Positions 10,630-19,100 of a stretch of 24,349 nucleotides of DNA are shown here, in pieces. The DNA lies in NCBI RefSeq assembly GCF_000281045.1, contig NW_008246089.1, positions 425,792 to 450,140 of the forward strand, in the 5' to 3' direction. This stretch comes from Saprolegnia diclina VS20. Lineage: Eukaryota > Oomycota > Saprolegniomycetes > Saprolegniales > Saprolegniaceae. The notes beneath the pieces are model-generated. The model saw only the letters and a list, made by a program, of their open reading frames with translations. It searched no databases and had not been told where the DNA came from. Both the position numbers and the translations under genes were made by a program. The stretch's first letter is position 1. Each line of letters opens with the position of its first letter.

Positions 10630-10660
10630 TTTTTATTCCATCTCATACAAACAACAAGCT
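10630..10660 (-). repeat. 31-bp element shared with the CCT2 upstream region (copy 1)
   Basis: Matches 12960-12990 at 26 of 31 bases by eye, in the same orientation. It ends 63 bp upstream of the ATG at 10567; the other copy is 88 bp upstream of the CCT2 ATG. This placement favours 10567 over 10630 as the chromodomain gene start. Confidence 0.5.
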
Positions 10661-10707
10661 TACACAAATATTTTTATTCAAGCGCCCACCACGTGGATGG
10701 TTTTACG

Positions 10708-10729
10708 TTATCCGGTTATATCCGGATAA
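10708..10729. other. Perfect 8-bp hairpin TTATCCGG-N6-CCGGATAA
   Basis: TTATCCGG (10708-10715), loop TTATAT, CCGGATAA (10722-10729). It lies 5 bp from a second hairpin. Function unknown. Confidence 0.6.
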
Positions 10730-10733
10730 AAAA

Positions 10734-10752
10734 CGCGCGGGCTTTCCGCGCG
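10734..10752. other. GC-rich hairpin CGCGCGG-N5-CCGCGCG
   Basis: A perfect 7-bp stem (10734-10740, 10746-10752) with loop GCTTT, flanked by an A run on the left and CTTTT on the right. It resembles a bacterial intrinsic terminator, but that meaning does not carry over to a nuclear genome; function unknown. Confidence 0.6.
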
Positions 10753-10802
10753 CTTTTACGTTCAAATCGCAGTCTAGTCGGAAGCGACTAACTTGAATGT
10801 AT

Positions 10803-10836
10803 TGGCGAGTGCTCTTTGATGCATGCGTACTCGCCA
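10803..10836. repeat. 8-bp inverted repeat TGGCGAGT ... ACTCGCCA
   Basis: TGGCGAGT at 10803-10810 and ACTCGCCA at 10829-10836 are perfect inverted copies 18 bp apart. No further context identifies it. Confidence 0.4.
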
Positions 10837-11091
10837 TTAGTAGAGACCACGCCGCCATTGCCCACCCACAGTCAAACGCGTGACATCGCTATCTCCTCAG
10901 CGTTGATACCGACACCGCGTCCTTGACTGAGACAGCAAGTCGCACGTCCCTTGGGCGACTGCTGCCAACTGCAAGGGACCTGCTCGGAGCTCTGCTATCC
11001 CACAAAGAATCGCTGCCTTCTCGAGTTGTAGTTAATATTGATCGAGAGCACTCCTACCATATACCCTAATAGTGTCGTCGAATGCCAAGCT

Positions 11092-12872
11092 TTACTGGCC
11101 CTGGCGCTGGCGCGGCGCGCACTTGACAATGTCGTCGACGCGCAAGATCATTTCCGCGGCTTCGGCGGCCGAGAAGAGCACCTGCATCTTGCTCTTGTAT
11201 GCTTCCCGAATGCCAAGTGTGTCCATGTTGCCAACGCTGCCGTTCCGCATGTCGAGGCCCGCGAGGTGGTCGCCGGCGACGTGCGCCGCACGGAGCTGCG
11301 TCACGAGCTCCGAGCTGTCGTAGCCGCCGTTGTCGGCAATGATGGCCGGAATTTGGCGCAGCGCGCGCGCAAACGCCTCCATGGCCAGCGACTTCTTGCC
11401 GGGGATCGAAATGGCCTTTTCGTCAATCGCTTGCGCCATGAGGATCTCTGTGCAGCCGCCGCCCATGACGACGCGCGTGTGCTTGACCGTCTGCGAGAGG
11501 ACCGCGAGCGCGTCGTGGAGCGAGCGCTCGGCCTCCTCAAGGAGATGCGAACTCGCGCCACGCAGCACGACGCTGCACGCGAGGCCCGTCTTGACGCCCG
11601 AGAAACGAATCACACGGTCCTCGCCAATCATGACTTCCTCAATGAGCTTGCACTCGCCGAGCGAGACGAGCTCCGGGTGCTCGAACGTCGACGTGATCTC
11701 GCCGCCCGTGACCGCGGCCAAGCGCTCAATGCCGTCAAAGTCGGCGTGTTCGATGGCCATGATGCCCTTCTCCGTAAAGATCTACGTGCAATGCATGAGC
11801 GTCGTCATCGTCACGACACGAGGTAGAGGATACCTGCTCCGGGTAGTTGTAGATGAGCTGACGGTTGATAAAGCAGTTGATGCCAAAGTTGGCGATCTTC
11901 TCGCACTTGGCGCGCATGCGCTTCTTCTCGGCCTCTTCAATGCTCGCGACCTTGTCCATTGAGTCGACCTTGACGCGCGCGCCGTAGATCTTGATCTTGT
12001 CCGTGTCCATGCCCGTGTTGGCGATGAGGATCTTGGCGTTCTCAATGCGCTTGGGCTGGCCGACGCCAATGTGCTTGTTGAGGATGAAGCCTTCCTCGAG
12101 GTACGAGTCCTTCAAGCTGCCGCCCTGCTTCTTGATGATCTGAATGTGGTCCAAATTGTTGGAGCCCTTCAAGCGAAGGACCGCGTTCACGGCAAGCTCG
12201 GCTAATCGCAACGAGATGAGCTCCATGACGTCGTCAACGAGATATTCGTACCAAAGTACTCCTTCGAGTCCGTAAGGAGCTTGGAGCTGAGCGTCGTGCG
12301 AGCAATGTTGAGGAGGTCCTCGCGGAACTTTTCGGGGTTGCCCGAGTGGTCGGCCGCGGACGCTTCCAACGCCTGGTGGGCCGTGCTCAAGGCAATGCGC
12401 CAGCCTTCGATGATCGTCTGCGGGTGGATGCGCTGCTCAATCAGCTTCTCGGCTTCGCGAAGGAGCTCGCCGCAGAGGACAGCCACACTAGCGCGGGTAT
12501 GAGCATCGATGACACATCATCGTCGCCAGCGCACCTCGTGGTGCCATCGCCGACTTCGTCGTCCTGCGTCTTGGCAATGTCGACCAAGACCTTGGCGGCC
12601 GCGTTATCCACGTAGACGCTCTTGAGGATCGTCGCGCCATCGTTCGTGACCGAAATGGACTTGTCGGGGCCGCCGACTGACTGCAGAATCTTGTCCATGC
12701 CCTTGGGGCCGAGCGTCGTCTTGACCATGTCGGCGATCGCAATCGCGCCGACGAACGAGGCCAGGCGAGCGTTCTCGCCCTACACATATCGAGCGTCAAC
12801 CTCCGCCATCCAGCGCCATGCTCCTCGCACCTTCTCGACTTGGGATTCCGGGTTCAGCACCGAGTGTTGCAT
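11092..12872 (-). CDS. CCT2: T-complex chaperonin subunit beta (CCT2 / TCP-1 beta), five exons
   Basis: Inferred exons, 5' to 3': 12872-12831, 12779-12535, 12487-12252, 12201-11834, 11781-11092 (526 aa; introns 51, 47, 50 and 52 nt). The protein carries the group II chaperonin landmarks: [22 protein letters not shown] and GDGTT (about 91-95, nucleotide pocket). Beta-specific stretches are [69 protein letters not shown] and [17 protein letters not shown], all very close to CCT2 of animals as I know the family. The C-terminus reads [23 protein letters not shown]2 is one of eight subunits of the cytosolic TRiC/CCT ring that folds actin and tubulin. The N-terminal extension is short (14 residues before the GENARLASF segment, where animal subunits have over 20). 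Divergent from bL25m across 800 bp. Confidence 0.95.
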
Positions 12873-12959
12873 TCTGTTCTTCCTGTGGCAATTAGATGAT
12901 CAGTGTGGTGGAGCGCAGGCCGTATACACCGCAGCAAGTCCCCCCAAAGGCGGCGCGTC

Positions 12960-12990
12960 TTTTTATTCCATTGCATACAAATCACAAGGT
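12960..12990 (-). repeat. 31-bp element shared with the chromodomain gene upstream region (copy 2)
   Basis: Matches 10630-10660 at 26 of 31 bases by eye; 88 bp upstream of the CCT2 ATG, same orientation to its gene as copy 1. Confidence 0.5.
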
Positions 12991-13183
12991 ATTTATTTAA
13001 ATCGTGCCACCACCATGCTTTTTTGGGGTCCATTCCATATTTTAAATATCGTTTTCACGTCCCTCAAGCTTGCATATTGTATGTGAAGCGAATGAAAACT
13101 GATTTAAATTGTAGACTATTTCGGGGCAGTCCCTTCGTTTTGCCCAAGGTTTTTCCTTTTTACCCAATCACAGCGCAGCGATC

Positions 13184-13195
13184 TTTCACGTGAAA
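13184..13195. promoter_or_regulatory. TTTCACGTGAAA palindrome (E-box core)
   Basis: A perfect 12-bp palindrome centred on CACGTG, the usual core for bHLH or bZIP dimers. It overlaps the AAATAGTGT copy at 13193 by three bases. Confidence 0.45.
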
Positions 13196-13201
13196 TAGTG
13201 T
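13193..13201 (+). promoter_or_regulatory. AAATAGTGT motif, copy 3
   Basis: Exact nonamer overlapping the CACGTG palindrome in the CCT2/bL25m divergent region. Confidence 0.5.
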
Positions 13202-13380
13202 TTAACTGAGCTGACCCGCGCGCACCTTTCAAACCCGCCATTAAACTGCGCGAGGACATACGTCTAAAGCCATAGCGCACTCTCTACATACCTAGAAAGC
13301 TCTAGGGTACGAGGCATATGTACGAGCGACATGGTTTGGATTTGCAATGCTTTGCACGCTCGGTTCTGCCGAAATAGCTA

Positions 13381-13389
13381 ACACTATTT
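13381..13389 (-). promoter_or_regulatory. AAATAGTGT motif, copy 4 (reverse)
   Basis: ACACTATTT on the plus strand, preceded by AAATAG at 13373 so that a 6-bp inverted repeat AAATAG-N6-CTATTT is formed. Confidence 0.5.
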
Positions 13390-13555
13390 ATTGTCGTGTC
13401 TTGATAAAAGCTCACACAAAGTACGCGGTAGCACAGAGCCGCCCGCAACCTCGAGCCTAAACAGCACAACGCTTAGTGGGAAGCACGCGGTGATAAAGGC
13501 ATCTATTCTTGCAGCTCCGTGCTACTGGCGCATCGTCGGTAAACCCGTCAAACGC

Positions 13556-13564
13556 AAATAGTGT
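13556..13564 (+). promoter_or_regulatory. AAATAGTGT motif, copy 5
   Basis: Exact nonamer about 110 bp upstream of the bL25m ATG, just before the paired CCAAT boxes. Confidence 0.5.
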
Positions 13565-13575
13565 GCCTACAGCAG

Positions 13576-13600
13576 CCAATGTGGCCGAATTTTAGCCAAT
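13576..13600 (+). promoter_or_regulatory. Paired CCAAT boxes upstream of bL25m
   Basis: AGCCAATG occurs twice, with CCAAT at 13576-13580 and 13596-13600, exactly 20 bp apart (two helical turns) and 70-100 bp upstream of the ATG. CCAAT in this position is the classic NF-Y site; binding is inference. Confidence 0.45.
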
Positions 13601-13672
13601 GAGCGTGTCGAAAATCTCAATGCATTTTGTCCAGTTGTTCCAAAACAGCATTGGCCGTGGAGTAGGAAGACG

Positions 13673-14410
13673 ATGATGCTCTTGTCGCGTGTCCACGCCC
13701 GCGGGCCCTTGGCGTCCCTGACGCGCCAGGCGTCGACGTCGTCGCACCTGACCTTCCTTCAGCTGCAGCCGCGCTTGAAGGACGGCTCGCGCGAGTCGCG
13801 CCGCCTGCGCCGTGGCGGCCAGCTGCCCGGCATCCTCTACGGCGAAGGCTCAACCGGCGAGAAGACCAAGGTGCTCGTGACGATGGACCAGACGGACTTT
13901 GAGCGCGAGTACCGCAAGCTGCGCTCGTCGATGGCCAACCAGGTGTACGAGGTGTCGGTCGGCGAGAGCGCGCCGACGAAGGTGCTCTTGCGTGACATTA
14001 CGCTGCACCCGGTGACGGACGTGCCGCTGACGGTCAACTTTCTCCGCTTCAAGCCCGGGCGCACGGTGCACATCCCGCTCGACTTTTTGAACCAGGAGGG
14101 CAGCCCGGGTCTCAAGCGCGGTGGCTACATCAACAACGTGCGCCACGACATTCCGTGCAAGGTCAACGCGGACGACATTCCGTCGACCTTGGACGTGGAC
14201 GTCAACGGCATGCACGTCGGCGAGCGTATCTATTTGGAAAACATCACGTTCCCGGAGCACATTGAGCCGCTCGTGGCGCCGCGCGCCGTGATTGCGACGA
14301 TTGCCGGCAAGCGCGGTCTCATCCCCAAGACGGAAGAAGAAGACGTCGAAGAAGTAGTGGAGGAAGAGGTCGAAGAAGACGACGAAGAGGAGTACCAGCC
14401 CGTCTTTTAA
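13673..14410 (+). CDS. Mitochondrial ribosomal protein bL25 (L25/TL5 family)
   Basis: Single exon, 245 aa. The N-terminus (MMLLSRVHARGPLASLTRQA) is basic, hydroxylated and free of acidic residues for about 25 residues, typical of a mitochondrial targeting peptide. An L25 domain follows (about 30-125: LRRGGQLPGILYGEG, KVLLRDITLHPVTDVPLTVNF), then the C-terminal TL5/CTC domain (FKPGRTVHIPLDFLN, LKRGGYINNVRHDIPCKVNA, IPSTLDVDVNGMHVGERIY, ending in AVIATIAGKRG). In bacteria this protein binds 5S rRNA; mitochondrial homologs occur in many protists. Oddity: the last 25 residues are almost all Glu/Asp/Val, an acidic tail like that of long bacterial CTC proteins. Two ATGs in a row (13673, 13676) give equivalent starts. 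It converges with the HMG/histone-fold gene, 78 bp between stops. Confidence 0.92.
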   Translation: MMLLSRVHARGPLASLTRQASTSSHLTFLQLQPRLKDGSRESRRLRRGGQLPGILYGEGSTGEKTKVLVTMDQTDFEREYRKLRSSMANQVYEVSVGESAPTKVLLRDITLHPVTDVPLTVNFLRFKPGRTVHIPLDFLNQEGSPGLKRGGYINNVRHDIPCKVNADDIPSTLDVDVNGMHVGERIYLENITFPEHIEPLVAPRAVIATIAGKRGLIPKTEEEDVEEVVEEEVEEDDEEEYQPVF

Positions 14411-14488
14411 GACCGCGATTATGCCATAGAGACAGAAGAGATGAAGAGTGTAGTAAAGACAAACATAGTACTATGCATGCATGGTTGA

Positions 14489-15513
14489 CTACGAGCGCGT
14501 GAAGAACGACGTGATGCGCGACGCCTCGCTCGTCGGCGCTTCGATGGGCTTGGCCTTGGGCTCGGCCGACCGGCTCGTTGCTGACGCCGCCGACGATTGC
14601 GGAAAGTCGTCGCGCAGCCAGTCCAAGCACCCCAGAGCGTGGATGGCTTGCAGGAGGTCCGAATCCTTGATCGTCTTGCGCTTGGAAATGAGCGCGCTGT
14701 CGTAGCCCTTCGCCGCAAGGAATTGAATAAAGAGCTCCTACGCCACCATCATGAGATGCAAGGATGTTGAGGCGGATGCGAACGGTAGCCTTGGCGATGG
14801 CGATCTGAGCGTCCTTGGAGACCTTGCCGACGTCCGGGTCCGCGGAGATGATGCGCTTGACCCGCGCTACATGCAAGGTTGCATGAAAAACGGAAGGACT
14901 CCCATGCCATGCGTACAGAGGGGCAGGATCAAGACGTCTTCTGCCGGTGGCGCCGCCGGCTTTTCCGGCGCCAGGTCTATTCCGCGGTCAATCATGTCTT
15001 GCTTGGCCGCAGTGTAGCGCTCCTTGTCCTTGAGGGCCAGCTGCACGTAGGGCTACGCAAGCACGGAGTCTAGCATCGTCGTCGAGCTCGATAGAGCGCT
15101 AACCTCCTTGTCTTCGGGCGTCAGCTCCTTCCACATGGTCCCGAGGACCTTTTGAATCGTCCCAATCGTCGCGCCAGGGTTCTCGGCCTTGGCCTGCGGG
15201 CGTTTGGCCGCGAGGAAGTGAAAATACGCCGACTGCGGCTTCACCAGCCCCTTCCCGCCTTCCTTCTACACAGAGACGAGGTCTTGCTCATGGCGACCAA
15301 AGGTTCATGTACCGGCGCCTCGCCTTGCGCTGCGGTTGTCTCGGCGTCCTCGGTCGGCGAGGTCATCCCCTCATCTTCCTTGGTCTCTTCCTCAGCGGTC
15401 CCGTCATCCTCTTCGTCCGATCGACTCCCCTTCTCTTCGACGTACGTCATCTCGTCGTTCGCCGTCACTCCCGTCATCTCGTCGTCGTCGACGTCCGACC
15501 GCTGGTTCGCCAT
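14489..15513 (-). CDS. HMG box + Dpb3/POLE4/CHRAC-like histone-fold fusion protein, five exons
   Basis: Inferred exons, 5' to 3': 15513-15313, 15265-15104, 15052-14917, 14866-14784, 14737-14489 (276 aa; introns 47, 51, 50 and 46 nt, phases consistent). Residues 1-67 are acidic and disordered. An HMG box spans about 72-140 (LVKPQSAYFHFLAAKRPQAK, IQKVLGTMWKELTPEDKE, then YVQLALKDKERYTAAKQDM). A histone fold of the CBFD/NF-YB/HMF type spans 164-240 (LPLSRVKRIISADPDV, KDAQIAIAKATELFIQFLA, SKRKTIKDSDLLQAIHALG, DWLRDDFP). The protein ends ASRITSFFTRS, close to a PIP box though lacking the leading Gln. Such histone folds act as partners in DNA polymerase epsilon (Dpb3/POLE4) or CHRAC. The splice inside LPL|SRVK rebuilds the usual family start of the fold, which supports a true fusion. 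Alternative start: 15564. Confidence 0.8.
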
Positions 15514-15526
15514 CGTCCAGCGCCGC

Positions 15527-15538
15527 CCCGCCAAAAAA
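15527..15538 (-). promoter_or_regulatory. E2F-like site TTTTTTGGCGGG
   Basis: Minus-strand TTTTTTGGCGGG matches the E2F/DP consensus TTTSSCGS. It lies 14 bp upstream of the ATG at 15513, which favours that start over 15564 (there it would be coding). Confidence 0.5.
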
Positions 15539-15606
15539 TCTTTGGTCGATGCCACATCTACCATATTCAACTGGGTCGTATTTGTGGCATATGCCAATGT
15601 TAAGAA

Positions 15607-15617
15607 TTTGGCGCCAA
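15607..15617. promoter_or_regulatory. E2F-like palindromic site TTTGGCGCCAA
   Basis: TTTGGCGCCAA is one base short of the full palindromic E2F site TTTGGCGCCAAA. It lies about 95 bp upstream of the HMG/histone-fold ATG. Together with the site at 15527 it suggests G1/S control. Confidence 0.5.
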
Positions 15618-16134
15618 GCGCCCACTAGATTCAGTGCAAGACCTGACAGGCGGTCGACTCGCCCCGTGATGGTCAGGCACGCATGACAATATTGTCGTAT
15701 TGTTCAACTACAGTGTACTGCACCTAAACACAAGGCAGTTTGCCTTGAACGGTTCTTCGATAGTAACCTCAGCGCCAGAGCTCTTGCCGCTCTCCTCAAG
15801 CTTCCATGGCGAGCAAGACGGTGGTTTCAACGTGCGTCGTTGGCGCTAACACAAGAAGTATCTGCGACTGCGCACGACACCAGGTCGACTGCAGGCCGCG
15901 CCAAGTACAAGCACTCTGCAAGCCGGAACTGGCACACGATCCCGAGGCACAAGCACGATTGAACTAGCTCCGTCGTATCGTCCTGCCTCATAAAGTTAGT
16001 AGCTCCTTAATGACATATTATTGGTTCCATAGCCATATGTCTAGTTGGGTGTATTTGCTAATCGATGGCCCTCCCCTGAAACCATCTAACTAACGTTAGC
16101 GTACGTCACTGGACGACGAGCAGTTTCGCGACCA

Positions 16135-19100
16135 ATGGCCAAGGTCGGCATCGCGTGGTCGCCCGCCGCCCCGCCGCGACCTTCAATGTGGGCGCATCTT
16201 CCCGAGTGCTGCGGTATCCTCTACGTTCTCACGTCCGTCTTTCTCAGCGTCTATGGCCTCACCCTTCTCTCGTCGTACACCCAAAACGACCTCTTCTGGC
16301 CCGACTATGCGACGCGCAACACGTCACGTACGCTCACCGACGTGCTCAACGGGCAGCTGCGGCTCCAGTCGTCGCTTCCACCGACCGACGTGACGTCCCT
16401 TACGTTTGTGCTCTCGTCGGATGCAGCAGGATCGCCCCACACGTATGCGCGTCAGCTCTTGTACCACGAGCTCACAACACCGATGGACGCGATTCGCGGG
16501 TTGCGCATTCTGCTGCCGGTGCATGTCACGTCGCTCGTGTCGCAGTACTGCTGGGTTGACTGGCATCAGAACTGGAGCGTTGCGCACTCGGGCCAACGCG
16601 CCGCGCGGTGTCGAGACAAGTACCAAGCGAACGCCGCCAAGTACCTCGAGAGCGTGTTTCGCAACATTGCCTTTGACGCGTGGCACGCGATTCACGGCGA
16701 CTACTACGACGCATCGATCGCACGACCCATCGCGGCGTCCTCGCTCGATGGCGCCGCTTGGGTCACAGCGATGGCCTCCCACATGTGGCTACCACCCGTC
16801 GACGAACTTCACCTCTGGGAAGCCCGGGGCCTGCACCACTTTACACTCGGGTACGCCAACATTGTGCAAGTCGGGCTCCAAGAGACCATCGATGTTATCA
16901 ACGCACTCGGCCAGCGCCACGCGACGCTCGTTAAGGCCATACCGCTCGTCGAACGTGGGTCGTTTGGCACGTCGATCTACCTCTACGGCGGCCTTTTGTA
17001 TGACTTTGAAGCGGTGGGGGCCAACGGCAGCATTGTCCGCAACACGTCCACCTTCATGAGCGACCCGGACCACATTCAGTACTACGTTGTAGGGACACCG
17101 CTGAGCAGCGCTCAGAGCGCGCTACGATCTCAGATTGGACCATTGGGGTCGATCGACTTGATGTGGGTACCGCCGCCAGTGGCGCTTCTCGCGTCTGTCG
17201 AGCTTTTTCGCGTCTCGATCGACGCCAACTTGGCGGCCAATGCAGCGTTCCGCGCGGCGTTTGTCGCCATGGGCGGTCGTACGATTCTGCACCCGACGCC
17301 GACGACGTGGCGCAACGACTCACTTCGCTTCTTGGGGGGCAGTCCGCTCTGCGGCCACGGCGCGCCCGTGCCGTTTGTTCAAGAGAGCTTTGGTTTCGAC
17401 GACGGCTGTGGTACGCAAAAACAGCTCGCACTGCGCTGGACGCCTCTCTCGAGCCTCTTTGCGGCCGTGATGCTACGGAACACGAGTACGGCCGCGCTCT
17501 GTGACCTCTGCGACGGTTCCACCTTGGACGCGTGCGCGGCGCAAGTGGTCTTAACGACCGCCGCCATCGCAGCGATACCAGGCTTTGCGATGGCGGCACC
17601 GCCCATCGAGGATCTCAACATCTCGCTGTTTCAATACGTGTCGACTGACACGGTGGTCTGGCTCGAGACTCTGCCGATCTTGACACCCGACTTTGCCGTT
17701 GCGGGGTGGATGGCGCTCTACGAATGGGCACTTGGGGACCGGGAGGTTGTCTTGTTTGAAGGTGACGTGGACAAGATGACATTGATCTCATCCACGTACA
17801 CGCCGCTGGCCCGCCCGCCACCGAGCGACCTAGGCAACGCTGGCTTCTATCTCTGGTCGGTGGCTGTCTCTATCTCGGTCGTGTTGACGTTTGTGGCTCT
17901 TGTGCTGATTCTGCTCTGGGTGCAGTACCGTCCACTGCATTGTTCGTGGTGGTACTTTCATCGCATCGTTGCGAGTGTATGGCTCTCCAAGACGCTGCTC
18001 ATGGCGCGCGGCCTCACGGCGGTGCTCTGCCTCGCCACCACCCCGCTCGTCCCGTCGCATGATGACGTCACGTCGTCCCTCTCGCACGTGCCACGTTCGC
18101 TGCTCGTGTCGGCCGTGCTCGCGAGCGAAGTCACGTGGACGCTGTACGTGCTCCATGAACTTGCGCATCCGATGACGCAGGCGTACACACGCACGTATGC
18201 GCCAATCAACATCGGCCTCGGGTGGCTACTCACGCTGAGTTTTGATTTCTTTGCGCCGCTGGAACACGTTGCCGTTCGCATCCAGCGCAGCTGTCGCCAC
18301 GTTAGCTTTGGATACGTCATCCAATGTGAGAGCGCGAGCCTTGCGATTGGCTCCAACGCGCGCTGCACAAGCCTCTTGGTGGCCCAACTCATTCTTCTTG
18401 TCGTTTGTATGCTCTTTGGGCGAGCACACCGCCGCCGCCATGTGACCTACACCTCCGCTACCGGCACAGCACTCTTGCCCACGATGGCAACGGCGTTTCT
18501 TGGGTCGGAGCACGCCTCGGCTGTCGACTTGACGCTCCACAATGTCGTGACAGGCGCCATGTGTGGCCTCTTTAGCTTCACGCAGCGCGGGCAACGACGT
18601 GTGTTTGACACCAAGCTCTGGCGGCTCTTTGAGAGCACCAAATTGCAGCGCGGGCCCAGCTTCATGTCGTGCCAGCCCACCAAGCTTGCGTCACTTCCGA
18701 TGTGGTGCAAGTACCCGACGCTAAACTTACTCTTGGGGTTTGGGTACCTTGCCTTGACGTTGTGCAATAATGCGCTCTACCTCAGCGTCGCGGACGAGAC
18801 ATTTGCCAACGATTTTGGCTGGCGTGGCTTTCGCGCCGATTGCACCTACCCGTATATCGGCAACCTCTTCAACGCGCACCTGCTCACGACCCCGTATATG
18901 CGCTTCCAGCTCGACAATGCCTCGCTCGGTGACCTCGTCCAGTCGTACAACACGTCGTCCGCACTGCTGAGCGCGTCTCCGACGGCGCCGCGCCGACAAC
19001 TCTTTCGCAACACGGATATCACGGATGCTGTCGCCAACCTCCGCCGTATGGATCCGTGTAATTTGCCGTGGATGTTTACGCAATACTGCTGGATCGACCT

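Larger units (their letters stand above)
10568..11091. other. Intergenic region upstream of the chromodomain gene, downstream of CCT2
   Basis: About 520 bp with no supportable gene. It contains a 31-bp element shared with the CCT2 promoter (10630-10660), two adjacent hairpins (10708-10752), an 8-bp inverted repeat (10803-10836), and TAATAGTGT 16 bp past the CCT2 stop, a near match to the five-copy promoter motif. Confidence 0.6.
12873..13672. promoter_or_regulatory. Divergent intergenic region, CCT2 and bL25m
   Basis: 800 bp with no supportable gene. It contains the 31-bp element (12960-12990), several ATTTAAAT blocks (12990-13110), a CCAATCA box at 13164, a TTTCACGTGAAA palindrome (13184), three AAATAGTGT copies (13193 plus, 13381 minus, 13556 plus), and paired CCAAT boxes at 13576 and 13596. 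The density of elements suggests both promoters lie here. Confidence 0.7.
15514..16134. other. Divergent intergenic region, HMG/histone-fold gene and copy B
   Basis: 621 bp. The left 110 bp hold the two E2F-like sites. The rest has no gene I can support. The last 60 bp before copy B contain a CTAACGTTAG palindrome (16090-16099). No TATA box is evident. Confidence 0.6.

Noticed and set aside
10415-10630. Stand-alone 71-codon chromodomain gene
   Set aside because: Without splicing the domain breaks off after DTWYVE; the 52-nt intron restores DTWESRIDL and the helix that chromodomains require.
10734-10757. Rho-independent terminator
   Set aside because: It looks like one, but all surrounding genes are spliced eukaryotic nuclear genes.
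11038-11826. Plus-strand 262-codon open frame
   Set aside because: Shadow of CCT2 exon 5 on the opposite strand; CCT2 is certain.
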